DNA of 64,000 nt from positions 1,488,001-1,552,000 of the forward strand of contig NC_037318.1 of NCBI RefSeq assembly GCF_000143535.2, written 5' to 3'. The notes beneath the pieces were generated by a model. That model was not told the DNA's origin and searched no databases. It saw nothing but the letters and a program-made list of their open reading frames with translations. Of the stretch, positions 11,034 through 22,172 are shown in pieces (positions within the stretch are counted from its first letter, which is position 1; each line of letters starts with the position of its first letter). Both the position numbers and the translations under genes were made by a program. The stretch is from Botrytis cinerea B05.10. Its lineage: Eukaryota > Ascomycota > Leotiomycetes > Helotiales > Sclerotiniaceae.

Positions 11034-11847
11034 ATGATGCATTCGATATTATTTGTTGTAATCCTCGGAGCCATGGCTGTCGTCAACGCAGCCCCAGCAT
11101 CTTCAACTGTAAACCCCGATGCAGTTACAGGAACAAAATGTACTGATCCCTCAACGTAAGTACTGAGATATGAAATTATGCCATCAAATTCTGACATATT
11201 TGCCAGAACTCTTGTATCTCATGATATCAACGTGGCTCTTCTCGGAATTTGTGGAGGTATAGCAGGAACTATCCAACAAGTAAGTTACATTCTTCTTATT
11301 CTGGGAGAAGAGAAAACGTTCCTGTAAAGGGATGGGGAGGAGAGTAGAATGGCTTATGGACTGGAATAAGAGAGTCTAGAGAGATGCATATATTTCAAGT
11401 GATAATATCAAATTGGGTTTGAATAATTCTTCGATCACATCAAGCTTTCTTCAGACATGAAATACAAGATCTCCATCATGCACACTCACCACGACAAGAA
11501 GGGATGGAAATTCGAGGAAGTAAAGTAGTTAAGCCTTGGATTTGGTAGAGGATGGATGGAAGGGAGTGCAAACACTCATCTCCAATTGTACCCCTGCATC
11601 AAATCGTTAATACTTTGTAACATAGTGCGGTGGGGAGCCTACGTCAACCACTGGAGAATCGGGTACTGCTCTCTTGAAACTCAATGCTGCCACATCCGGT
11701 CAGACAATTGATATCACGAAAGGAAGATGGGAAGGGTGTATGAGAGCAGCGCGAGCGGTGTGCGGAGACAGTCCCTTCACCAGTACTTGCATTGGTGGAG
11801 CGAAGGTGAATGCTGGCAATGTAGATTTCGAACTTTCTGCCGCATAA
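11034..11847 (+). CDS. Small secreted cysteine-containing protein (candidate effector), three exons
   Basis: Exons 11034-11155, 11207-11279 and 11626-11847 give 138 residues. Intron 1 is 51 nt (GTAAGT to GCCAG). Intron 2 is 346 nt (GTAAGT to CATAG), unusually long for this window. A clear signal peptide (MMHSILFVVILGAMAVVNAA) is followed by a short mature protein with six cysteines at about 36, 56, 66, 103, 111 and 120, an even number that suits three disulphides. The middle contains a GGIAGTIQQCGG segment, and the end reads GNVDFELSAA. I do not recognise the family. Size, secretion signal and cysteine content fit a small secreted effector or antimicrobial-type protein, but nothing in the sequence shows a target. 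Confidence 0.75.
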
Positions 11848-12657
11848 CAAGTGTTTCAAGGACTCACGACGGTGAAGAAGAGGAGACATACTGTATGATT
11901 GGTACATGGGCGATGATTTCTATCACTGTTTCTGTATATATACCCACGTTTATTCTGGTAATATGGAATGGGATCAGACTTGATGGCAAATATGCGAACG
12001 ACGATTTGACGTCCAAAATTTTATGAAGACAGCACAAATTACATTTCTGACATTTTGGCGGCACCAATTAGTTATATGAATAGTCAGTCTACTGAAATGT
12101 CATGCAAGAACTCACTAGGTAATGATTCCGGATCAGATGAGAGTGTGCCATTGAACTACCCCCAGAAAATGAAGTGTTTCGGAGTTCCATTCTCATTTTG
12201 ATTTCCAATATCAACAGCATTCAAACTAGTATATGACTTATGGTAGAGATCAGTGATGACAGTTATGACAGATACTCAATCACATTCCCTTGAAGACTAA
12301 AATGAGATCAAAAGACTGACGAAAGATATTGGAACATAGATACTCGATCAGGCTTTGCAATTTGATTGTCTGGCACTTTTATCTTTCCAACCAAAGGCGT
12401 GGAAATGGCCACATTGAAATGGTATTTCTGACATACCTCAGGAGATTGGAACCATAGTAAACGTAGTCACCCCCAGCTTTTTTTATTGCACATCTCACGT
12501 GTGAAAGGTTCATAATCACGTGCTATAGCTTTATGCATGCATCAAATCATGTGATGAAATTTGTGGCAGGATATTATTCGTGGAAATTTGTAAAAAGAGA
12601 CAATAAGCTACTTAGATACGCATCCAAAATCTGTAGACTTCTTATGTCTACTTCCCT
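11848..12657. other. Spacer between convergent genes
   Basis: It contains the 3' flanks of the small secreted protein gene (plus strand) and of glycerol kinase (minus strand). No coding exon could be supported. Confidence 0.5.
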
Positions 12658-14427
12658 CTAAAGCCAACCCTTACACATTTCGACTGCTTTCGTCCATCGC
12701 GAAAATTTCTCCTTACTTTCTTCTGGAGTAATTTTAGGATGAAATTCAGTTTTGCCTACGGTATTGATGTTCTTTAATTCGTCAAAAGTTTCCCAGACTC
12801 CCACGGCAAAACCTGCAGCGATGGCGGCACCCAATGCTGTTGTCTCGAGCATTCTTGGACGTTCGACCGGGATCGATATAAGATCGGCTTGAGTCTGAAA
12901 CACTTTTAGACATTACCCAAGATAAAAAGAACGACACAATAGAACTTACTTGCATGCAGAGATCAGAATTGCACATGCCTCCATCGACAGCGAGTTCAGC
13001 GAGCTTCTTCCCACTGTCCTTTTCCATTGCGTTCAATATTGCTTTCGTTTGGAAGCAAGTTGCCTCCAAAGTAGCGCGAGCGATATGACCTTTTTGTGTA
13101 TATGCTGTAATACCGACTATTGACTGGTCAGTACCCGAGTTAAAATATGTCGGAATAAATCTTACAAAGGGTGCCGCGAGCGTCGTCGTACCAGTATGGT
13201 GCGAATAGCCCACTGAATGCCGTCACAAAAGTGACACCGCCATTATCTTCTACAGTCTCAGCTAACTGACTGATTTTGGCCGAAGAGTCAATGAAGCCAA
13301 GATTATTCTGAAGAAATTTGATACTGGAGCCGGCAACCGCGATACTTCCTTCCAAAGCATATTGTGGTTTACCATCAAAGTCATACGCAACTGTACTCAA
13401 AAGTCCGTGTGTGGAAATCACAGGCTTATCACCAACATGATAGAGAAGGAAGCAACCTGTCCCATAGGTATTTTTCGCTCTACCTGGCGTGAAGCCTTTT
13501 TGTCCGACAAGCGCCGCACTTTGATCACCTAACACACCCGTGATAGGAACCCCCTTCAAGATTCCTGTTGTAAGAGCACCGAAGGATTCGCGATCCGACG
13601 AGCGGACAATCTTGGGAAGACTACTATGTTAGTGCGTAATTTAATTTCGATAGAGCAAGAAACTTACTGAAGTTTATCCATATCAAATCTGAAGAAATCT
13701 AAAAGCTGCTCATCATACTTTAGAGTATGCAAATTCATGAACATTGAACGAGATGCATTCGTGGGATCTGTAACGAACACATTCTTCTTTGGTCCACCAT
13801 TGAGTCTGTAAATGACCCAGGAATCAATGGTGCCAAACGCCAGCTGACCTCGAGCATATGCGTCTGCGACTTTACTATTGTTTTCAATCAACCACAAAAG
13901 CTTACCAACAGAGGGATAAGTCGACAGAGGAAGACCGCAGAGACCCTGCAGTTGATTAGATCCAAGCCGAGCTTTTAACTTTCTGATTAATGCCTGGTTT
14001 CTGGTATCTGTCCAGACAATAGCATTTGCTAGAGGTTCTCCTGTTTCGTGGTCCCAGACAACTGTCGTCTCTCTCTGATTTGTAAGTCCAACGGCTTTGA
14101 TCTGTCTCGCTGAATGACCTTGTTGCTCGAATTGGTTTACGGCACATTCAATGCAAACTTCTATCGAGTCGATGATTTCAAGAGGATCATGTTCGTGCCA
14201 CCTTTTCATAGTCAGCTACGCGTTATCAGTGTTGATAGGTGTACAAGCCCTGATTCTGGATATATCTGAGAGAACTCGACTTGATGAGATGCAACCGGCT
14301 CGCCGTCTTTGTTGAAGATTAAAAATCTTGTGCTTGTGGTACCTTGATCTATAGAACCTATAAAGGATTCATGATTGGACACTGACACGAAGGATTCATG
14401 GCTAGAAACTGAATTATGGTCACCCAT
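12658..14427 (-). CDS. GUT1: Glycerol kinase
   Basis: Five exons (14249-14427, 13668-14201, 13166-13620, 12950-13116, 12658-12894) give 523 residues, the normal length for fungal GUT1. It phosphorylates glycerol to glycerol 3-phosphate with ATP. Visible family marks are the N-terminal phosphate loop [16 protein letters not shown], the substrate segment [10 protein letters not shown], the [10 protein letters not shown] stretch, [17 protein letters not shown], the [10 protein letters not shown] segment, NTYGTGCF, and the C-terminal FGGY signature around [13 protein letters not shown]. Introns are 47, 47, 49 and 55 nt. The first appears to use a GC donor (GCTTGT, 14248 downward), because only that join yields the conserved YPESGWHEHDP. 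The start at 14427 is chosen because the fungal consensus begins just before the phosphate loop. An in-frame ATG at 14571 would add 48 basic residues. It lies head to head with an aquaglyceroporin. Confidence 0.92.
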
Positions 14428-17254
14428 ATTGATTATGTTGCTGTTCGCAGATAAACTTGCCAAAACCTCTGGCTTTTGTAGCCACGGGGGAAGAGGGTTG
14501 TATGGAGCAAAGCATCTAGAACTTCTCGCTCGAACAAACATTCTCCATATTTTAAGCATGTGATGCTTCAACGGACCTCCAACTCAATATATTGACCTAG
14601 TCAATTTGAGTGGCTTGTATTGGAGGAGCGGGGTCAATTCCGCTAACATCTTGCGGCCGAGCAAAAGCTCATTATCTTGGTATTGGCCAACAGATTGACT
14701 TACTAGCGTAACGTTGCGGTATCACAGTTATCAAAATCTGCATATTGAGTGGTTAATTCACTCGGACGTCAGAATGTTTGATACTATCGTACCATTCGAT
14801 CTATGCCGTCAATATTTACAGGGATCAGAGATGAATTGAACCAACATCTTAGCTGACGGCTTAACTAGCTCAAGAACTAGAAGGAAAGTGTGCTTGTGGG
14901 TGAGGGGCACAATCCCAGCCAAAACACTCAGGGATGTAGCGAAATTTCGATCAAAAATGAAGGGTGATGCTTACATAGTACAACAGATGCAGGTCGATAT
15001 ATCGGTGTCAAGAACTCGGACAATTACCCCCATTGAGGGCTTCTACCAAGCAGAATTTCTCGCACCACGCTTGTTTTCCCGTCATGCCTCGGCAGGCATC
15101 GGCACACTGCATTCGTGGACACCACAAGATGATGCTAATTACCCCTTTATTGCGACAAAATCGACGCAACAAGACTCGGGATTGTGCTGTGTTATTGTTT
15201 GCGATTATTGTGTGCTTGGAAGTCAAAACTACTGAAAGAAAAGGGTAAATACAAGTGAAGATGGAGAGGAAGAGCTACTGTGTTTGTTGAAGGCTTCTAG
15301 AACCAAGGAGACTAGTGAAGTTCTCGGTTCATGGGAAGGCTCTTGCACGGCCATCCACTACCCCGCAATCTCGCCATATGCAAGAGCACCAGTTTTAGTG
15401 CCAAATGACCTTGATTGCAACCCACAAATGATTACCAACGCCATTAAACAAACGGGTCAGCATCCCCACTCAAGTTAGATCTGCATTAGGGATATTCCAA
15501 CGTTTTCAAGTACAAGGAGTCATTATGCACATGGCGCCCCACCAAGAATCCCAACGACACAATCCTCAAATATTTGGGACAGTTCAAAAGTCCAGATCAT
15601 CTACAACGATGATCCTAGAGAGTTATCTGCCGGGGGATCGTACGGTGATTGAAAATCAATCCCTGGTCGACATTTTACTCAAAGTGTACAATGGCAGCTT
15701 TTGACATATCAAGTTCTGAACCGAGTCGCCAGTGGTGGATTCCAGAGCACATAGATTCTCAAGCCTTCCGCAAACAGATCTGATATCCGTCAGCCATTGG
15801 CTTGGAGCCACTGGAATATAACGCCAGCATTTACACATTCGCATATTTCAAAATACATGGCGTTATTTAGTAACAAAGAGGTATCTATTTACAATCACCA
15901 TTTATGCACATAGCCATCCAGCATAGATATCGGCAACACCGTCGCACCTGCTCTTCCTGGAACTATCTCCATGTCCTGTGCCATTAATTTGGTCTATATC
16001 ACACCGGGAAAGGTATTGATACGATTTCAGGTGTCACAGAGTTATACAGTCGAGACTGGGATGAGTAAGTGTCTGCCCATCGGGCAGTCATGTTGACCAT
16101 ACCTACTTTGAAAATGGGGTTTGATTGGAAGTGCCTCTTTAAAAATGATTCTTATGGTCACGAACTTTATGCTGTCATACCATTGATTCCATGCAGGAGG
16201 ATGTGCAAAAGATGAATCTACCCAAGATTGACAAGTTGAAGTTTTGTACAGGCAGAGCATTGAACTACAAGATTAACAGCTTGATGGTGACGCTCCCGTA
16301 CTCTTCATTTTTCTCGAAGATGCCATCATAGTTAGCACTACTCTTCTCAACAGATCGACGTGTGTTTGGTTTGGTCGTAATAGTCTTTTGAACTATCATC
16401 GAACTTGCGATCAACTTAGTGTGGGCTAAAGGAACCAAGTTTCTTTCACATTGTGATCAATGTTAATGCTCTATTGGTATCATTGATGCGGGGTTAAATA
16501 ACCAAGACTGCGCCGTCAACCACCGTCTAGTTAAAGCAAGGATATATCAAACTTATTGATGAGCGACCCCTCTCACATCTTTTGGTGGCCACCCAGAGCT
16601 CATCATAGCATGCTGTAGTGTTGCCATTTTCCACTCGTCCACACGAAGGCGTGCTATATATGCCGTCGATAAACTCATGATATCACACTTCCTTGATTAT
16701 TCCCGCATTGAGATTACTCCGATGCAGCCAAACTCATAGTTGTTGATATGACAAGCTCTCGGGTAATTCAAACTGAGCCATATAGTCATTTTTTACTTCG
16801 TACGTTCCGCACCTGCAAAGAAAGAGTTTTGAAATCATGGAGGGTGGTTTGAGGTCTCCCCTCAATCGGGCAGTTAGGATGGCCAAGTATTTGCTTGGTA
16901 AGGATTTCCAAACAAGCAAATTGACCTTTTCATGCAACTTAGCAGCGCCAACATAGCTTATTTCTAAGTTTTACCTTTAGATTCTTGCATTGGTATGCTA
17001 CCATACCCAAAACAGCGTTGCGAGAGTTTCAATGTTGTAGACTTGTTGTCCACATGTTCATTCTATAAGGGTGGTAACTTCGGCTCAATCGCAGTCTCTT
17101 TCGTTTCTAATGGTCATACAAAGCAGTATCACTCAAAAATCTCAAGCTACATATAGAACAGCATCCGTCTTTCGCAAATCCATCTTTGTCTCATATATCC
17201 AAGTTTGCATTCACAGAATTGCCATTCCACGCCTTTACTTTCTCAATTCCTAAA
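14428..17254. other. 2.8-kb spacer between divergent GUT1 and aquaglyceroporin genes
   Basis: It separates the two glycerol genes, so it holds both promoters. Short frames at 14888-15235 and 15008-15248 overlap on opposite strands and show no family resemblance. Three CreA-type motifs cluster at 15361-15542. Nothing else could be called. Confidence 0.5.
15361..15542. promoter_or_regulatory. Cluster of three CreA-type (SYGGRG) motifs
   Basis: CCCCGC at 15361-15366, CCCCAC at 15464-15469 and CCCCAC at 15537-15542 match SYGGRG on the minus strand (GCGGGG, GTGGGG, GTGGGG). They lie about 0.9-1.1 kb upstream of glycerol kinase and 1.7 kb upstream of the aquaglyceroporin. Carbon-catabolite repression of glycerol use is well known in ascomycetes, so the cluster is plausible, but six-base motifs occur often by chance. 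Confidence 0.3.
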
Positions 17255-18638
17255 ATGAGTCTAGATAAGCAAGAGTCTCCCATTCCTATCGTTAGCAATG
17301 ACAAGAACATAGGGATATTTGAATCCCAAAACTCCTCGCCAAACCTCTCATCACACGAGTCTACGTTGGACGGAAACAACATGCATACGGTATCCAGTGA
17401 AGGTAGTGGTGCTTATGCAGAGCATGGTCCTGGAATCGATCATAAGATCCCACAAGAACTCGAGATACAGTCCAAGCCGGACCTCTTATGGAGTCGTGTT
17501 CGACATACCATGCGAGAACCTTTCTCGGAATTCTTTGGTGTATTTATTTTGTGAGAACCCAATATACACAACCTCATTCTTGCTTGTTTCATAATGACTA
17601 ATATTAAAATAGGATCTTGTTTGGAGATGGTGTAGTTGCGCAAGTAGTCCTTAGCTCCGGCGAGAGAGGCTCCTATCAATCTATATCTTGGGGATGGGGG
17701 TGCGTATTCGCCCTGCTATCAATTGCATATTGGCTAATACATTTGATAGAATTGGAGTTATGCTTGGGGTCTATGCTTCAGGTGTTAGTGGTGCTCACAT
17801 AAACCCAGCTGTGACATTCGCAAACTGCATCTTTCGAAAATTTCCCTGGCGCAAATTCCCCATCTACATGTTGGCGCAAGTGTTGGGTGCAATGTGCGCC
17901 TCTGGTGTGGTCTATGGTATGTAATTTCCAAAGTTTTTATAATTCCAAGATCTAATGTGCTGATTCTTATAGCAAACTATAAATCTGCCATTGATATGTT
18001 CGAAGGGGGGAATAACATTCGAACTGTGGGTCTCAATACATCATCTGCAGGCATATTCTGCACCTACCCCGCCCCTTTCATGACAAAGACAGGACAATTC
18101 TTTTCGGAGTTTGTCGCAAGTACGATACTCATGTTTTGTATCTACGCTCTACAAGACAATGGTAACTTAGGCTCTGGAAATCTTACCCCACTTGGACTCT
18201 TCTTCGTGATTTTTGGTATTGGAGCTTGCTTTGGATGTAAGTAGTACTCTCTGAACTCCCTCATCGCACTATAGGTAGCCAAGATACTAATTTAGAGTTC
18301 TGATAGGGGAAACTGGATATGCTATCAATTTGGCTAGAGACTTCGGTCCAAGATTGATGAGCTACTTCCTTGGATATGGTCATGAGGTATGGAGCGCGGG
18401 AAACTATTACTTTTGGGTACCTATGGTAGCACCATTCATCGGATGCCTGTTTGGAGGCTGGTTGTATGGTATGTGCTTACTATTCTCCATGATCATGCTT
18501 TTGAGGGATATATTTTAACGTAAAGATGTAGATGTCTTCATTTTCACTGGTGAAAGCCCCATCAATACTCCTTGGATGGGACTGAAGCGACTCATGCCTG
18601 GGGGTCTCGGGAGTAAGAAAGTAGATTCCAAAGTTTAA
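17255..18638 (+). CDS. Aquaglyceroporin (MIP family, Fps1/GlpF type)
   Basis: Six exons (17255-17550, 17613-17699, 17750-17916, 17973-18236, 18307-18468, 18532-18638) give 360 residues. A charged cytosolic N-terminus of about 85 residues precedes six membrane segments. The first half-helix carries [10 protein letters not shown] with the NPA motif at about 146-148. The second carries [13 protein letters not shown] with NLA at about 279-281 instead of NPA; the Asp after Arg is typical of glycerol-conducting members. NLA in this position is also known from yeast Fps1. It would let glycerol cross the plasma membrane. All introns are 50-70 nt and phase-consistent. The divergent neighbour is glycerol kinase, so the pair covers uptake and first metabolic step. 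Confidence 0.92.
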
Positions 18639-21600
18639 AGCCGACGAGAAAAAATAAAGCTTGATACTTATGCTGATCTCCACGGTACGTTAAAGAAAAG
18701 GGCGTTTCTGTGCCAAATTATTGAATTGCGCACATTTGGCTAGAATCTCAAGTACTGCACAGGTGCCAACAGTAATTGATATAAGTGAGAAAAGAAAAGA
18801 ACAGACCGGCTATTTCTGCCTTTCTTATGTACCGAAACACTAGATAATACACTAAGGGGTCGGCGAAATGTATGAAAATTTCCTAACAACTCTCAAGATC
18901 ACCTTGAAAATTTAATTTCTTTGAATTAACAAACACCATGTACCAGAAAGATGGATTTTATTGTAATGGGTCCGGTTACCATTGGACCAGCCATACCCCT
19001 TAGGGCTCTGGCATCAAGCTAATTACATGTTATATACCTATTCAGGCTAGCACCTTCTTCTGTACCCTAAACCCATATTTCGTTAAGCATGATAGAGTTT
19101 CACGCGATTGTATCATCAGTTGTCAAATCATTTCGTCATCTGTCATTTGTTTGAACAAGATTGATTCTGATGTTTTCTTGGCCCCCCTTTAGCTTCCCGC
19201 TAAGCGCCTAGCCCCACTATGATTTTGTCTATTCTATCCACATTGGCATTTGTGTGAAAATTCCATCTACTTGATTACGAAATAATTACCTAGATAATAG
19301 ACTGAATCACTCACTACCATTCACGTTCGCGACATTGGTCAGCCAATAAAATGCACAAGAAGTTAAAGTCAAATTATCATTAAGTGTCCATTGCGGTCTG
19401 TCAATGGTAGTGTGAAGCTAAACTCAATAGTAACAAAGCTAGAACTAGTTTCAACGGTTTATAGTGACTCTTGGCTATGTGGAGATTGTGCTAGGCGGGA
19501 AATCTAGCGCGGAATGACAGATTTGATGACCATGAAGATTGGGTTGGTTCGGGTCTCCAAAGATTACCGATTCTCACGCTTGTCGTAATGCAATACCCGT
19601 CATAAACCGGTATCGGACATTTTCACTCTCTCCCGTCTGGTAAATACGTTTTGGATATTGTAGGTAGGTTAATAATTCCCGAAAGCAATCGGAGGAGTGC
19701 GATTAGCAAGCCTCTGTGTATTCTCGCTCAGGTAGGAGAATATGGCTAGCCATTAAGTACTTTTTGGTTCAGAGTTGTTCTCATTTCAAATTTCACACAG
19801 ATCTATTCAGTCGATACATGCAGGTTTAGACCATTGATAATTACTATCTATACTTGCATAATAAATTTTTGGAATTGTAAATTGCTTCTATCAATTCTAT
19901 CGAAACACAAGTTTAATTGGCCATAGCGTTGAAATTTGACATAATCACTTAACTTTTGCGTACCATATCCTTGGATTGCCGAACTTGTGACATGGCTTTC
20001 CTTAATCTACTAACATAATTACAATGATGGCGGATCTCCAGAGAGCTCTCATTTTTGTGATCATAAGTCTGAAAGATATTGTTTCTTATTTTTTATTTTT
20101 TTCACACAAGAATGCCCGTTCCGTAACAAGCCTTTCGTTTTCAAAACAGTAACTTCTTGTCTCACCATCAATTGATGCATCTACAGCAATTTGATAGATA
20201 GGGTTAGGGTTAGGATTGATACCAATATTCTCCGCCTCAATGTCTCAATTTCCTGAATCGTGTCCTTCAGCATTACATTACCATTCCAGCCCAGAATTTC
20301 AGTACCATAATCCATCAATTCCTATTTATGAAATTCATTCTTAATTATCTCCAATGAACACAACGAAATAAATCTTGCTCAAGACACTCAACTAACAACC
20401 CTACGCAGGCTCAATTAAGAATAAACACGTATCAATTGCAACCATCACGAAGGCCCCAAAGTCTCATCTACCTGCATATGGACCCGCCAGTTACAACTAT
20501 TCACCTCTCGATTATACACATGTTCGTTGAGATCTTCGTCATCCTAAGATGTTGTGCAAGATACACACATGATGATGAGATTGCATAATCTTAAAGATCT
20601 TCCCTAAGAAATAAGCAATGCATTGTGTCCTACACATGCTCCTGAATTATCAGAGTCCTCGGATACGCGACGAACGAAACCATCGTAAACATTGGGGATA
20701 CAACTCAAAGTGTCAAAAGCTCCGAATGTGCCCTCATTAGAATCATCTGTCTCATCTTCAAGTCCCCTAACTTTGATGAACTGCTCAAGGTGCACTGATT
20801 CCTGGGGACTGCTAAAAGTGGACAAACACCGAAAAATACCTCATCGGCGTTCGATCGGCTTAGCGATCTCGACTCATAGTTAACACTTAAAGAAAATTAT
20901 ACTATGGGGTCAAGAAGAGAATCATGAATACCATCATGTGGCACAAAGGTGTGAATAAAGCAGTTGCCCCAATTGTTCTTGGCCACGCCCTCATTTCCAT
21001 TACTTTTGTGGCCATGGATCAGGTACAATATGAGTGTACTTGCGCGGACGTCATGCACAGGAGTCGGTTTTTGTATTCTGGACCGCGATAGTCTTCCGAC
21101 GAAATTCGTTAACGAAAATAGTGTTATGCCAGGATGTTCGACATCACGAGCGTATAGTATCTTGCTCTAAATTGGGAGGATACAGAGATGATTGGGCCTA
21201 TCATGGGAAGTCTAGGTGATCTGCTTAAGGAGTGTTGTATTGAGTCAACAGGAGATAAAGCAGAAGAAGAGATATCAAGTTGATGAGTTAGAGAGCATGG
21301 CTCGAGCTCAATAATGGAGTCTAGGTTTGAATATCTATGCTAACGCCTAGCTCAGAGCGGTTGGAAATGAGAAGAGAAACCCAAGTCGCATGTGTTTGAG
21401 TTTCTGGGTGGGGTATTCGTCGATAGATTCAATGTCAAGTTTCTTTCTTCAATTGATCACCTTGAGATCCAGGTGTCCCGTCAGAAGTCTACTTAATCTA
21501 TTTGATCAGATAAGCTCTTGAGAAACAGAAGTTAGCCCTTGGAGAATCTATATCCGAATCTGATTCGCTCCTAAAGACCTAGCTTTACCTCTTTTCCTCT

Positions 21601-21780
21601 TCTGGTAAAGCCTATCAATAATTAACTAGATCAAACAGACTGGAGGGACATCATGCCGATCCCATGAGAGATTTTTTTATATTTGAGATCAAAAAAGCTT
21701 CTCGGATCATACAATCACTTCAAAGCAGTGTTTCAAAATCTGTCAACAAGATGTGTAGCTGGGAGTTTGTATATTTCACA
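18639..21780. other. Gene-poor spacer of about 3.1 kb
   Basis: Mostly AT-rich sequence with many short stops. A 73-residue frame on the minus strand at 20604-20825 (MSTFSSPQESVHLEQFIKVR...) has plausible protein composition but no splice partner or family. A short telomere-like repeat sits at 20199-20214. Confidence 0.4.
20199..20214 (+). repeat. Short telomere-like TTAGGG repeat
   Basis: TAGGGTTAGGGTTAGG is about two and a half units of the fungal telomere repeat. It is far too short for a telomere and could be an interstitial relic or a telobox-type regulatory site. Confidence 0.7.
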
Positions 21781-22172
21781 ATGAGGGAAATTGGCCTTAC
21801 CGAAAGCATGCTTCGTCCTCCAAATTACAGGGGAGTTCGGATCTATCACAGCAGAAGATGTATGTCCTCTTTTCTTCATAACATGCATATGGTACGTACT
21901 TAATCAGCAGCTAACATGATTGTTAAACAGGCAACCGCTATTATGCGCTCTTTCCCGATGGTAGTCAATTATATTCTAGCACTGGAGGAATGGGAGCAAC
22001 CAAATTTAAGATCCCTCCGAGCGACCAACTGACACCAGAGCGTCAACAGCGCATACTTGAGCAAGTAGCAAAGCGCGTTCAGAGAGAAAACGCATCGGTC
22101 CAGCGACAGGACGCTGATTATAAGGCCAAACATTTCCCTCACCGTGTCAGACCTGTCGATTGTAATTTTTGA
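21781..22172 (+). CDS. Possible small protein, two exons, unknown
   Basis: Exons 21781-21859 and 21931-22172 would give 106 residues. The 71-nt intron starts GTATGT, has CAGCTAACA as branch site and ends TTAAACAG, which is a convincing fungal intron. The second exon encodes NRYYALFPDGSSQLYSSTGG and a charged helix (LTPERQQRILEQVAKRVQRE), and ends PVDCNF. The first exon is less convincing, and another upstream exon is possible. No family recognised. Confidence 0.35.

Noticed and set aside
15008..15248. Cys-containing short frames on both strands
   Set aside because: They overlap on opposite strands, and neither has a signal peptide or splice structure; they lie inside the glycerol gene promoter.
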